Source: Nicotiana tabacum
Lineage: Eukaryota > Streptophyta > Magnoliopsida > Solanales > Solanaceae
Assembly: GCF_000715075.1 (NCBI RefSeq)
Contig: NC_134102.1
Coordinates: forward strand, 47,749,348 to 47,813,347
DNA length: 64,000 bases
Direction of reading: 5' to 3'
A model generated the notes under the pieces. The model did no database searches. It was not told where the DNA came from and was given only the letters and a program-made list of their open reading frames with translations. The translations under genes and the position numbers were made by a program. Each line of letters begins with the position of its first letter. Position 1 is the first letter of the stretch. Positions 34,604 through 46,135 of the stretch are shown in pieces.

Positions 34604-36089
34604 TGTAACGCCCAATTGGTCATTTTGAGCTCTAGCATAATGTTCTATAATTTGAGACTTTCCATTTGTTCATATGATATTTTATGAGTTGCGTATAATG
34701 TTGGTTCGGGCCTCAAGAGGTTCGGGAACGTTTTGGAACACTTGGTCGCTAACTTGAAGCCTTAAGTTAAGAGAGTAACCAAACTTAACATTTTGGGTAA
34801 AAGGAGTCAGAATTATAATTTAAAAGTTCCTATAGGTTCTTATGATAATTGTGTACTTATACGAATGTTCGAATTAGGACTTGAGGGGCTCGGGATCAAT
34901 TTGGCACCATTGTATGAAAATTGGAAATTTAAGGTTCATAAATTTTACTTGAGAGTTGACTTTGTATTGTTGCATTTTTATTTGTGCTTTGAGACTTTGA
35001 ACAGGTTCACATAGGGTATTTGGACTTGTTGGAATGGTTTGGAAAATACTTGAGGGGCTCGGGTAAGTTTTGGCACATTTGGAGCAAGTTTTGAAAGATA
35101 TAAACTGCTAAAACAATATTTTTTCGCAAATGGTCTGAATTTATGAGATTTGTATCCTAATATCTAAAGAATTTGTGGATTAGGTTTTAATGACTGTGTA
35201 GACTTTTGAGCCTAGTTTCTAGTGGTCCAAACCATTTGTTATTCTGATAGACGTTCAGAATGTTATGACTGTAAGTGAAGGGTGGCAATGCTGTCACAGT
35301 TGACCTGTAGCAGATCTGTAGTCTCACGATGGGCACCATGCACATACTATGGACGAGTTGCAAGTTCTAAAATTTCAGCACTTTGGGCCTATTTAACATT
35401 CATTTTGAATTTTGAGTTTATTTTATTATTTTTGAATCTACAAGAGATGGATTTGAGAGATTGTTTTGAGGAGATTTAATCTCACATCGTTGGGGTAAGA
35501 AATCTTTACCTAGATCTATGTTTTTAACATGACTCTACCATTGATATTTTCTTAGAATCAAGGATTTTAAAAAAGAAAAAAGGATTTTTGACTTAAAAGT
35601 TAAGAAAGTATATTTTGGGGTTTTAAATACCGACTTGGACTTGAATTTAAAAATTAATCACGTATTTGAACTCGTGAGGTTATGGGTTGACAAGTTCTGT
35701 GCTTGTTTCGGGTTTGGACCACGTTGTCTCGGGTTAACTCTTTGTTAACTTTTAAGATTTTATTAAAGATTGAATCTTTATCATTTGAAATTGATTTTTA
35801 TAGTTTTATTTGACTTTGTTGAGTACTCTTTGGGCTTGATCGGGCTCGTTTGGTAAATTTTGAGCTAGAAAAGGCTGATTTTAAAAAATAGAGTTAGCCC
35901 AGAATAAAGTAAGTATCTTAATTAACCTCAAGTTGAGAGAATTTATTCATTGAATGGATTTATGTGCTATATTCTATGTGTTTGGGGGTGAATTATATGC
36001 AAAGTGACAAGCGTATATGTAGATACCGATGTTATACCAATGTTCTAGATATATTTTAAGCTTCTTTATGCCTTGTTTTGATAATGTAC
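34604..36089 (+). repeat. 3' LTR of element E, truncated by LTR G
   Basis: It aligns with 18366-20215 of the 5' LTR from TGTAACG to CCTTGTTTTGATAATG. At 36090 the alignment stops and LTR G begins. The remainder would lie beyond the nested stack, outside the window. Confidence 0.8.
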
Positions 36090-37904
36090 TGTCCCAGCCA
36101 GCCGTTTTGTGTATTTGATCCCCATTACCCCATTCGATGCTTCATGTATGTGATTTTGTTACTTTGTGATTTGCGGGGATGATTGGATTTAGAACACTTA
36201 GTATCATGTTTGGAAGCTTAAGTTTTAAGAATTAACCATGATTTGACTTTTGTGAAAATGGACTCAGAATGGTGTTTTTATGGTTAAGTTCGTATGATGA
36301 TTTTTGACTTAGGCGTATGTTTGGAATTTGATTTGGAGGTTCCTAGGATGTTTTGGTGCTATTTGCAAAAAGTTAGCAATTTGGAGGTTTGCAGAGTTCC
36401 TAAGTTTGACCGAGGATTGACTTTGAGGTTATCAGATATGGATTGTTGTTTCGGAAGTTGGGATAGGTTCATTTTGTCATTTGGGACTAGTGTGCAAAAT
36501 TGGGTTTATTCTGGATTTGTTAGGCTTGAATCAAATGCTTAGTTTGAAGCTGGAAGTTTAGTTAAGAGATTGATCTTGAACGGCTATTCTTGGTTTTTGA
36601 TGTTATTTGTTGTGTTTCGATCCCTTGGAAAAGTTTTGATTAGGTATTGAAACTTATCGACATGATTGGATGGGGCCTGTGGGGGGGGGGGGAGGGGGGA
36701 GGCTCCTAGGGAGGGAGACTCGGTTGTATTTTAGGGTGGTTACCGACCATTTTTCTCTTGTTTTGGATTGCTAGTTTGTGGTGCAGAGGGGCTTCTTCGC
36801 GATTGTGGAGGGAGGCTCGTGATCGCGAAGTGGAGGATTTGGCAGGCAAGCTTAGCTTTCGCGTTTGCGTAAGAAGGGTCACATTCGCGGAGGGGTGGGA
36901 TATGTTGCTTCGCATTCGTGATGGCATGTGTTCGGGCAGGAGGTTTGCCTTTCTGATCGCAGGTGTGGGGCCGCATTTGCTTAGGCTTAGCTGGTGCACG
37001 GTCGCGTTCGTAAAGGGAAGTGTTTCAATTATGCATTTTTTGCCTTCGTGATAACAATATAGGTCCCGCGATCGCGTTGCATAGGCTTGGGTAGACTACT
37101 TAAATAGGAATTTTGGGACTTTTACCCACTTTATCATATTTTGAGCCCTAGACTTCGAGAGTGGGAGATTTTGAAGAGCAAATTCACTACATCTTTAGAG
37201 GCAAGCAATTTACACTAGGATTTGACTTTATTTCATGATTTTCCATGGATTTCTACACCTAAAAGCTTGGATTTTAAAGTGAAATTTGGGAGGATTTGGT
37301 AAAACTTTTGAAAAGTGAATAATTAAGATTTGAACCGTGATTTGGAGATTGTTTTGGATGAAACTTGTATATTTGGACTTGTATCAGAATAGGTGTTCGA
37401 AATTTGTCTCTTTTGTCCGATTTTGAGAGGCTTGCCCGGGTTGATTTTTAATTTGACTTTGTGTATTTGATTAAATATTTTACCTTTATTGTTTGGGTTA
37501 GATTTATATAACTTTGTTTGATGTTATTGGATTGTATTTAACTAGATTCGAGCCGTTTGGAGATTGATTTTTGAGAATTTGAATTTTTTTGTGATTTTAA
37601 GGCTACTAGGTGGAGATAAGTCTCTTGGCTAACCTTGTTAAGAGGGAAAGTCCTAGAATTTGACTTGTTTGCTATGTGTTAAAGGTATTGTGGGTGGTTT
37701 ATATACGTGGTAGAATTGGAATATTGTATGCCTCATTTTGACTATGTACTCATTTGATTCATGATATTTTTGACTTATGTGACTACGTTTGCTCTCTGAT
37801 TCATGTTAGAAATCATACCTAGGGTTATGATTATTTGTGCAGGCATATGAACTTATTCCTGATATGTTTAGTTGCTTAATTTATCCGTAGTCACATAGAG
37901 ATTC
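36090..37904 (+). repeat. LTR G (Tekay-like, 5' part), split by LTR H
   Basis: It starts TGTCCCAGCCAGCCGTTTTG, related to the start of LTR H. It shares family segments such as TTTGACTTTTGTG and TTGGACTTGTAT. It contains a G homopolymer (36681-36700), a CG-rich array (36785-37075) and ACTTAAATAGG as a possible TATA box near 37098. The 3' part must lie beyond H, outside the window. Confidence 0.7.
36785..37075. repeat. CG-rich motif array in LTR G
   Basis: Words such as CTTCGCGATTG, GATCGCGAAGTGG, TTTCGCGTTTGCG and CCCGCGATCGCGTTGC recur. They resemble the TTCGCGTTCGCGAAGG array of the unrelated element A. A TATA-like ACTTAAATAGG follows closely. Confidence 0.65.
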
Positions 37905-39456
37905 TGTAACAACCCGACATATCGTTTTGTGTATTTTAGCCCCATTTTCCCTACTTGATGCCTTACATATATGTATTTGTGGTTATGTGACTTACTAGGA
38001 TGGTTGGTTTGGTTTTGGGGAAGTTTTAAATTAAATTGGGACACTTAGTCCCTTGGTTGGATGCTTAAGTTGTAAGAGTTGACCTAAGTTTGACTTTTAT
38101 GTAGATGACTACAGAATGGTGTTTTGATGCTTCCAATAGCTTCACATGGTGATTTTGGACTTAGGCGTATGTTCGTCTTTGGATTTGGAGGTTCCTATGT
38201 CCTTTTGTCTTGAATTGGTGAAAGTTGGAAGGTTAAAGGTTTGAAAAGTTGATAGGTTTGACCGGGAGTTGACTTTGTTAATATCGGGTTTGGATTGTGG
38301 TTTCGGCAGTTGGAATAGGTCCACTATGTCATTTGAGACTTGTATGCAAAATTTGAGGCCATTCCGAGTTGATTTGATATGTTTCGGTACGAGTACTGGA
38401 AGTTGAAAGTTCATTAGTTCCTTAGGCTTGAATTGAGGTGCGATTCATATTTTTGATGTTGTTTTGTGTGACTTGAGGCCTCAAGTAGGTCTGGGTTATT
38501 TTTTGGTATTAGTTGCTGTGATTTGACGTGGTCCTAGGGGCCTTGGATGTGTTTCAGATTGATTTTAGATCATTTTTGGACTTGGTTGCATTGCTAAAGA
38601 TTTATGGGCTTCTAATGTTTTTGCATCTGCGGGGTTTTGGCCATGGATGCGGAGCTGCAGGTGCAGTCGTTATTGAGCAGGTGCGAGGCTGTTCTAGAAG
38701 GTGGAAGTCTGCAGTTGTGGATGATTTTCGCAGAAGCAAAGACGCTTCTGTGATGGGTGGCTGCAGAAGTGGAAGCCCAGGTGCGCTTGGTTAGCCGCAG
38801 AAGCGGGAGGTTGAGTGCTTAGCGGGGATCGCCGATGCGGTCCATTTACCACAGAAGCGGTACCACATAAGTGGTTAAGTGACCACACATGCGGATTAAC
38901 TGGGCAGGATTTAATATCGAAGGGTTTGGTCATTTTCTCATTTTTGGAGTTGTGGAGCTCGGTTAGAGGCGAGTTTTGGAGGGCCTTTCATCACAATTGA
39001 AGGGGTAAATGATCCTTACTTGATTTTAGTGTTAGGTATTGGTTACCCATATATTATTACACCTAATTTATATGAATTGTATGAATTACAGGTGAAATTT
39101 GGGAGTTTTTGGACTATGATTTTGGAGAGTGAGAATTCATGATTTGAGGGTCGATTTGAGGTTGGAATTGGATGAAAACACATATATTTGGACTCGTATT
39201 GAAATGGGTGTTCGGAATTTATGATTTTTGTCAGATTCTGGGGTGCTAGCCCGGGGTTGACTTTGCATATTTGAATCAAGATCTTACCTTTATGGTTTGG
39301 GGTTGTTTCTTATGTCTTTTACTGATGATATTAAGTTGTTTTGGCTATATTCAAGTCGCTCGGAGGCTGATTTGCATGGGAAAGGATTTTTGGAGTATTG
39401 ATTCACGCGCTTTGAGGTAAGTAACATATCTAAACTTGGATTTGATAGTAATTATC
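37905..39456 (+). repeat. LTR H (Tekay-like, 5' part), split by element B
   Basis: It starts TGTAACAACCCGACATATCG, very like the LTR start of B on the other strand. It contains a GCAGAAGCGG-type array at 38622-38905 and a CTAACTGGGCAGG segment after it. Element B begins at 39457. The 3' remainder would lie beyond B, outside the window. Confidence 0.75.
38622..38905. repeat. GCAGAAGCGG motif array in LTR H
   Basis: Repeated CCGCAGAAGCGG, CTGCAGAAGTGG and GATGCGG words form the reverse-complement counterpart of the CTTCTGCGG arrays in LTRs D and B. Confidence 0.65.
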
Positions 39457-42400
39457 TGTCATGACTCCAAAATACCACCTAAGATGGTCGTGATGGCACC
39501 TAGTTTCTAAGACTAGGTAAGCCTAACATTTATAAATAGCTTAACAGAAATAACGAACTAAGATAATAAAATAAACCGATAAAGCTCATAATAACTCTAA
39601 AGAGAAACATCAGTATCAAGATCCCCAAAACCAGTGGAACTGAGTAATAAGCTCTACAGAATGTACTAAGATCTCTAATACAACATTGTTTGATAATAAG
39701 ATAAACAGTAGAAAAGGAAATAACAGAAGGTGACTCTGAGGCCTGCGAACATCGAGTAGGTATACCTTGAAGTCTCCGAAAATAACTAAATGATCACTGG
39801 CGTCCGACACGAGCAGATGTACCTGGATCTGCACAAAAGTGTACAAAACTGTAGCATGAGTCACCATAACGGTACCTAGTAAGTATACAAGCCTAACCTC
39901 GGTAGAGTAGTGACGCGGCCAGGTCAAGACACCTACTAGGATAGGAAAACAATGAACAAAGTATAGTATAATCGACTAATGGGAAGCGAGGAAATAATGA
40001 CAATAAAGTAGTACAATAATTTAAGTTAACAACGGAGATTAATGAGGTAAAAGCAACAAGAAGTGAACACATGATGAGAACAACAAGTAATCAAATACGG
40101 ACAAATATAAGTAAGACAATAAAGAAAACAACAAGAACTGTTCAACCAACAAGCCTTTTAAACACAGAATGTATAACAATTATCACAACTGAGGTACCAC
40201 ACCCCATAACCTCATTTTACAATTTAAAATCACAATCTTTCCTTATATCGCCACGTGAGCTTTTCATTTAGATTTTTGATAACATTTTTTCCAAAATAGC
40301 TACACGCGCTTTAGCCCCCTTATGTCGCCGCATGGCTTCAAGTAATTCCCTTACTAGCAACACGCACATAAATCCCACTTTATGTTGCAGCATGCATATC
40401 AACCCCTATCCTTATACTGCCGCATGCACATCAATATTACAACACAATAACATCACGCACCACACGTGCCCATATGCCATAACTTGCCAAAATCACAATA
40501 CCAATATTACCACAATATATAGCCCACAACTCAACCACAACATGTACAAGAATCTCAATAATAACAAAATGAATGAGAATTACTCAACAAGGAAAGATAT
40601 CCGAATAATTAACAACTTCAACCTCAATGTGATAATAGCTTTTATAACTTTAGCTTCAATAACTCAAAGGTATTCCCACGAAAAGACAACTTCCAATTCA
40701 ATTGTATAACATAAGCGTAACAACGGAAATGATAGTATGAAATAACAACTGCGTCTAAATGCATGAGAATAATTCAGCACGAAGAGGCATCATGGAATAA
40801 CAACTTCAAATGAGAGTAACTCCACAGTTAAAAGGCACATGACAATAAGAGAGATAACAACATCAATTAATGCATATAAAAGCATGTTTGACAATAAAAG
40901 ATAGAGCATGTGACAACAACATCAAGTAAAGCATGTGAGAGTAATTTATTAATGGAAGATATAACATGATATTACAATTTCTAATTAAATGCATGAAAGA
41001 GCCTAAGAGTCTAAGCCGGTCAAAATACCATATATAAGCCCGTGTACACACTCGTCACCTCGTGTACACGTCTTTCACATAATCAAATAACACAATTCAA
41101 CCCAAGTCCTAAGGGGTAGTTCTCCCACAGGCAAGATACTTACCTCAAACAAGCTAAATCAATCCTCTAATAAGCCTTTCCCACATAAATCAAACTCCGG
41201 ACGGCTCGAATCTAGCCAAAATAACTTAATAACATAAATACAAGCCATAGGAAGCAATTCCGGATAATAAAGTTTCAATATTTATTGAAAATCAAAAAGT
41301 CAACTCCAGGCTCGCACCTCGGAACCCAACCAAACTCACAAATTTCGAACACCCATTATGATACGAGTTCAACCATATCAAAATTATCCAATTCCGACCT
41401 CAAATCGACCTTCAAATCCTCAATTTATGGTTTAGGAAAGTTTTCACAAAAATCCTAATTTCTCCAACTCAAATCATTATTTAAATAATAAAAACAATGA
41501 TGGAATCATGATTAATGAACAAAACTGAGTCAAAAACACTTACCCCGAACCAATCCTTCAAAATCCCCTTAAAAATTGCCCAAAACTGAGCTCTCTAACT
41601 CAAAAAGTCGGAAATGAAATAAAACTCTTGATCTTCTCTATTTCAGCCCAGGCATTTCGCATCTGCAGGCTCAATGTCGTATCTGCGATTTTGTATCTGC
41701 GAAAAAATTCACCGTAGATGCAGCTTCCACTTAAGCCCAGAACTTCTGCTTCTGCGAACCCATATGCACTTCTCAGCGTTCGCTTCTGCGAAAAATGACA
41801 CACCTGCAGTCCCAAGCCAACAGACCAAAATCCGCTTCTGCGGAAGATATTCGCTTTTGCGGTTGCATACCTGCGCAAAATCGTCCGCATCTACAGACCC
41901 AGCTTCCCAAGCCCAATCTCGCTTTCTGCGGCCAATGGGCCGCTTCTGCGGCCCAACTATCGCAGGTGCGATTGCACTAGACTGAACATGCACCATAATC
42001 CTATAAGTCTCCAAAATGAATCCGAATTCAATCCAAATCACACGTGACCCCCCGGGACCCCGTCCGAACATACAATCAAGTCCCAAAACATAACAAAAAC
42101 CTACTCGAGGCCTTAAATCATGTCAAACAACATTAAATCTACGAATCTCACGCTAATTTAAGCCTATTGAACCAATGAACATTTAACTTCTAAAACTAAT
42201 GCCGATTTATATCAAACCAACTTTGAATGAGCTCAAATTTTGCATGCAAGTCCCAAATGACCCAACGAACCTATGCCAACTCTCGGAACCACAATCTGAA
42301 CCCGATATCAATAAAGTCAACCCTCGGTCAAACCTATCAACTTTCCAAACCTTCAATCTTCCAACTTTCGTCAAAAAGTACCAAATCAACCTACGGACCA

Positions 42401-42683
42401 CCAAATCAACATCCTAACATACGCCTAAGTCCAAAATAACTATCCAAAGCTATCAGAACCATCAAAACTCCATTCCAAAGTCATCTACACAAAAGTCAAA
42501 CTCTGATCAACTCTTCCAACTTAAGCTTTCAGCCTTGAGACTAAGTGTCCCAATTCACTCCGAAACTCACCCGAAGCCAAACCAACCACCCTGGCAAGTC
42601 ACATAACCACAATTGAACATATATGGGGCAATAAATAGGGGAACGTGGCTAGAATACTAAAAACGACCGACCGGGTTGTTACA
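39457..42683 (-). repeat. 3' LTR of element B (3227 bp)
   Basis: The minus-strand start is TGTAACAACCCGGTCGGTCG, directly after the PPT. The far end TGTCATGACTCC matches the start of the other LTR at 47735. A CTTCTGCGG array lies at 41650-41970. Candidate target-site bases on the left are TTATC, but the partner is outside the window. Confidence 0.88.
41650..41970. repeat. CTTCTGCGG motif array in the B LTR
   Basis: Repeated GCATCTGC, GCTTCTGCGG and GCTTCTGCGAA words, for example GGGCCGCTTCTGCGGCCC near 41938. They are the same words as in LTR D at the same distance from the LTR start. Confidence 0.7.
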
Positions 42684-42700
42684 TTCTCTCTCTTAAAATA
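42684..42700 (-). other. Polypurine tract of element B
   Basis: The minus strand reads TATTTTAAGAGAGAGAA before the LTR start TGTAACAACCC. Upstream is CATTCGAGGACGAACATT, the usual end of the chromovirus pol frame. Confidence 0.85.
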
Positions 42701-42917
42701 AATGTTCGTCCTCGAATGAGTATATAGACATAACTGAAGTGCTGAAAAGGTGAGGATAACGGCTACGCATATCATGTTTGGTCTCCTTATTCTCCTCCTC
42801 GACTGGATGACCCCTCCATTGAACCTTCACTGAAGCAATGTTCTTTGACCTCACCTTTCGGACCTGCTTGTCCAAGATGGCCACCGGCTCCTCATCATAA
42901 GTCAAATCCTTGTCCAA
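42693..42917 (-). pseudogene. Chromodomain at the pol C-terminus of B
   Basis: DKDLTYDEEPVAILDKQVRK leads into a chromodomain-like stretch, VKVQWRGHPVEE, then the tail MRSRYPHLF. Chromodomains of Tekay/Del elements follow integrase directly and are thought to guide insertion to marked chromatin. The stretch usually reading EEATWE is EEENKE here, so the central aromatic is lost. It overlaps in another frame with the integrase tail, showing a frameshift. Confidence 0.8.
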
Positions 42918-44010
42918 TTGATTGAGCTGAAATCTAATACATGGGACAGATCACCAAAATACTTTCGGAGCATGGAAAGATGGAACACCGGGTGAACTAC
43001 CGATAAGCTGGGTGACAATGCAAGTTTATAGGCCACCTCCCGCACTCTCTCAAGGATCTCAAAAGGACCAATATACCTAGGTCTCAACTTTCCCTTCTTC
43101 CCGAACCTCATCACACCATTCATTGGTAAAAACTGAAACAAACCCTCTCTCACACCATAAATGCTACATCACAAACCTTACGATAAGCATAACGCTTCTG
43201 TTTAGACTTCGCCATTAAAAGACGATCCTGAATCTACTTGACTTTTATCAAGGCATCCCAAACAAGATCAGTGCCCAACAACCTAGCCTCCCCCGGCTCA
43301 AATAAACCAATTGGAAAACAACACCGCCTCCCATATAAGGCCTCATAAGGAGCCATTTGAATACTTGATTGGTAGCAGTTGTTGTAGGAACACTCTGCAA
43401 GCGGAAAGAACTGATCCCATGAACCCGTAAAATCCATAACACAGGCACGTATCATATAGTCCAAGATCTGCATGGCACACTCGGATTGTCCATCCATCTG
43501 GGGTGAAATGCTCTACTCAACTCAACTTATGTGCCTACCTCACGCTAGATGGCTCTCCAAAAATATGATGTAAACGTCGTGCCTCGATCAGAGATAATGG
43601 ACACTGGCACACCATGAAGACGAACAATCTCACAGATATCGATCTGAGCCAGCTGCTCTGAAGAGTAGGTAGTCACAACCGGAATGAAATGTGCTGACTT
43701 GGTCAACCGGTCCACAATAACCCAAACTGCATCAAATTTCTTCAAAGTCCGTGAGAGCCCAACAACTAAATCCATGGTAACACACTCCCATTTCCACTCG
43801 GGAATCTCAAGTCTCTGAAGCAAACCTCCCGGCCTCTGATGATTGTACCTCACCTGCTAACAGTTCAAGAACCGAGCCACATACTCTACTATATCTTTCT
43901 TCATTCATCTCCACCAATAGTGCTGCCTCAAATCCTGATATATTTTTGTGGCACCCGGATGAATGGAATACCGCAAACTGTGGGCCTCCTCAAGGATCAA
44001 CTTATGCAAC
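42902..44010 (-). pseudogene. Integrase of element B (core and C-terminal domain)
   Basis: Core pieces lie in different frames: VTMDLVVGLSRTLKKFDAVW with IVDRLTKSAHFIP (43545-43853, first Asp); SIISDRGTTFTS (second Asp); and ISPQMDGQSECAMQIL (43420-43500, Glu of the DDE triad). The C-terminal part reads RPRYIGPFEILERVREVAYK and VHPVFHLSMLRKY (42902-43153). The catalytic residues can be found, but frameshifts at about 43500 and 43240 and stops at about 43545 split the frame. It would insert cDNA if intact. Confidence 0.85.
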
Positions 44011-44047
44011 CCGTCTACATTGGGCACACAAATCTGACCCTACATCC

Positions 44048-44990
44048 TCAACACCCCATCATCTCCAATAGAAACCTCCTTGGCATCGCCATGCTGCACT
44101 GTGTCCTTAAGGACACGCATATGGGGGTTGTCGTACTGTCACGCTCATACAAAGAAGACATAGAAACAACACAAGCTAGAAGTCGGCTAGGCTCGAAAAC
44201 ATTCAATCTCACAAACCGAATAGCCAACTTCTGAACATCCAATGCTAACGGTCTTTCTCCAACTGGAATATATGCAAGGCTACCCATACTCTCCGCCATC
44301 CTACTCAAGGCATCAGCCACCATATTGGCCGTCCCAGAAAAATACAAAATGGTGATATCATAGTCTTTCAACAGCTTTAACCACCTGCACTGCCTCAAGT
44401 TCAGATATTTTTGCTTAATCAAGTGTTGTAGACTGCGATGGTTTGTTATTACCTCGCAAGACACGCCCTAGAGATAGTGCCTCCAAATCTTCAATCTGTG
44501 AACAATCGTTGCAAAGTCTAGATCATGAACGAGGTAGTTCTTCTCATAGGGCTTCAACTAGCGCAAAGCACAAGAAATCACCCTACCCTAATGCATAAAT
44601 ACACACCCAATACCAATCCGTGAAGCATGGCAATAAACCATATATGAACCCAATGCTGAAGGTAAAACCAGAACTGGAGCTGTGGTCAAGGTAGTCTTGA
44701 GCTTCTGAAAGCTCTCCTCACACTCATCGGACCACCTTAATAGGGCACCCTTCTTAGTGAATCTAGTCAAAGGTGCAACAATGGACGAGAAACCCTCTAC
44801 AAAATGGCGATAATATTCGGCTAAACCAAGAAAACTCTAGCTCTCACTAGCTGAAGACGGTCTGGTCCAACTCTGAACTGCCTGAATCTTCTTCGAATCT
44901 ACTTTAATCCCCTTGCTAGATACCACATGACCCAAAAACTTTGCATATAACTTCTTCTCCCTCAAGGTCTGTAGCTCGATCCTCAAATAT
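44048..44990 (-). pseudogene. RNase H and RT thumb of element B
   Basis: The thumb/connection FLGLAEYYRHFVEGFSSIVA is followed by FTKKGALLRWSDECEESFQK (44588-44770). RNase H reads YMVYCHASRIGIGCVF, where the first catalytic Asp (usually YCDAS) is His. ITNHRSLQHLIKQKYLNLRQ and MVADALSRM at 44290-44330 keep the last Asp. The integrase zinc region that should follow is poorly preserved. Several stops interrupt it. Confidence 0.85.
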
Positions 44991-44992
44991 TG

Positions 44993-45480
44993 CTAATGAT
45001 CCTCCTGGCTGTGGGAATACACCAAGATGTCGTCAATGGATACAGTGATGAAAGAATCAAGATATGGATGGAATGCACTGTTCATCAGGTGCATAAATGA
45101 TACTGGGCCGTTGGTCAGCCCAAATGACATCACTAGAAACTCATAGCAACCAAACCGAGTCCTGAAAGCAGTTTTCGGGATATCCGAGTCCCGAATCTTG
45201 AGCTGATGATACCCTGACCTCAAATCAATCTTTGAGAATATTATAGCACCCTGAAGCTGGTCAGATAAGTAATCAATGCACGGTAATGGGTACTTGTTCT
45301 TGACTGTGACTTTGTTTAGCTACCTATAATCAATGCACATCCGCATAAAGCCATCTTTCTTCTTCACAAACAAAATTGGAGTACCCCAGGGCGAGACACT
45401 CGGTTGGATGAAACCCTTATCAAGCAACTCCTGAAGCTACTCTTTTAACTCCTTCAATTCCACAGCTGCCATTTGATATG
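44993..45480 (-). pseudogene. Reverse transcriptase palm of element B
   Basis: The sequence [17 protein letters not shown], then [21 protein letters not shown] and [20 protein letters not shown], then [20 protein letters not shown] and SIDDILVYS (about 45030) is the complete plant Ty3/Gypsy palm. The catalytic pair is DD in SIDD, where FIDD or YVDD is usual. Stops follow CIDYR and the SQEDH end. Confidence 0.9.
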
Positions 45481-46126
45481 GTGGAATAGAAATGGGCTGA
45501 GTGTCCGGCACCAAGTCAATACCAAAATCAATATCCCTATAGGGCGGCATGCCTAGTAGGTCTGCTGGGAATACATCTGTGAAATCCCTCACTATCAGAA
45601 ATGACTCAACGATAGGAGTATCAACACTAACATCTCTCACAATGGCTAGGTATGCATCACACCCCTTCTCAACCATTCGCCACGCCTTTAGAAAGGACGC
45701 CACCCTGCTAGGCATATAATTCAATGTACCCATCCACTCCAATCGCGGCAACCTAGGCATAGCCAATGTTACGGTCTTGGCGTGACAGTCCAAAATAGCA
45801 CGATAGGGCGACAACCAGTCCATGCCCAAGATCACATCAAAGTCTACCATATTGAGTAACAATAGATCAACTCTAGTCTCATAGCCATCAATAGTGACTA
45901 AACACGACCAATAAACACAGTCTACAACAATAGAATCTCCCATAGGCATGGACACATATACATGAGCACTCAAAGAATCACGTGATATATCCAAATACGG
46001 AGTAAAGTAAGATGACATATATGAGTAAGTGGATCCCGGATCAAATAAAATGGAGGCATCCCTATGACAGACCGGAACAATACCTGTGATGACAATATCT
46101 GATGCGGCTGCCTCTGTCCTACCCAA
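45437..46126 (-). pseudogene. Aspartic protease region of element B
   Basis: An open frame of 229 codons. ASILFDPGSTYSYMSSYF carries the active-site Asp (DPGST, usual for chromoviruses is DSGST or DPGAT). VDFDVILGMDWLSPYRAILD follows, and then the linker VFPADLLGMPPYRDIDFGID into RT. This is the best preserved stretch of B, but it is fused to gag only through stops upstream. Confidence 0.85.
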
Positions 46127-46135
46127 AAAAGCATA

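Larger units (their letters stand above)
18366..36089 (+). mobile_element. Large LTR element E with non-coding interior
   Basis: The plus-strand order is: LTR start TGTAACGACCC at 18366; LTR end near 27907; PBS at 27910; interior; PPT at 34590; second LTR start TGTAACGCCC at 34604, which is cut at 36089. The two LTRs align over long parts, for example GAGGTTCGAGAGTGTTTTGG against GAGGTTCGGGAACGTTTTGG, and GTATTTGGGGGTGA against GTGTTTGGGGGTGA. No gag or pol is recognisable, so it resembles a large non-autonomous derivative of a Tekay-like element. K, F and G are nested in it. Confidence 0.75.

Noticed and set aside
41600..42086. Overlapping frames of 96-125 codons on both strands in the LTR of B
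   Set aside because: They fall on the CTTCTGCGG array, which is poor in stop codons on several frames. No family motif is seen, and the same place in LTR D does not conserve them.
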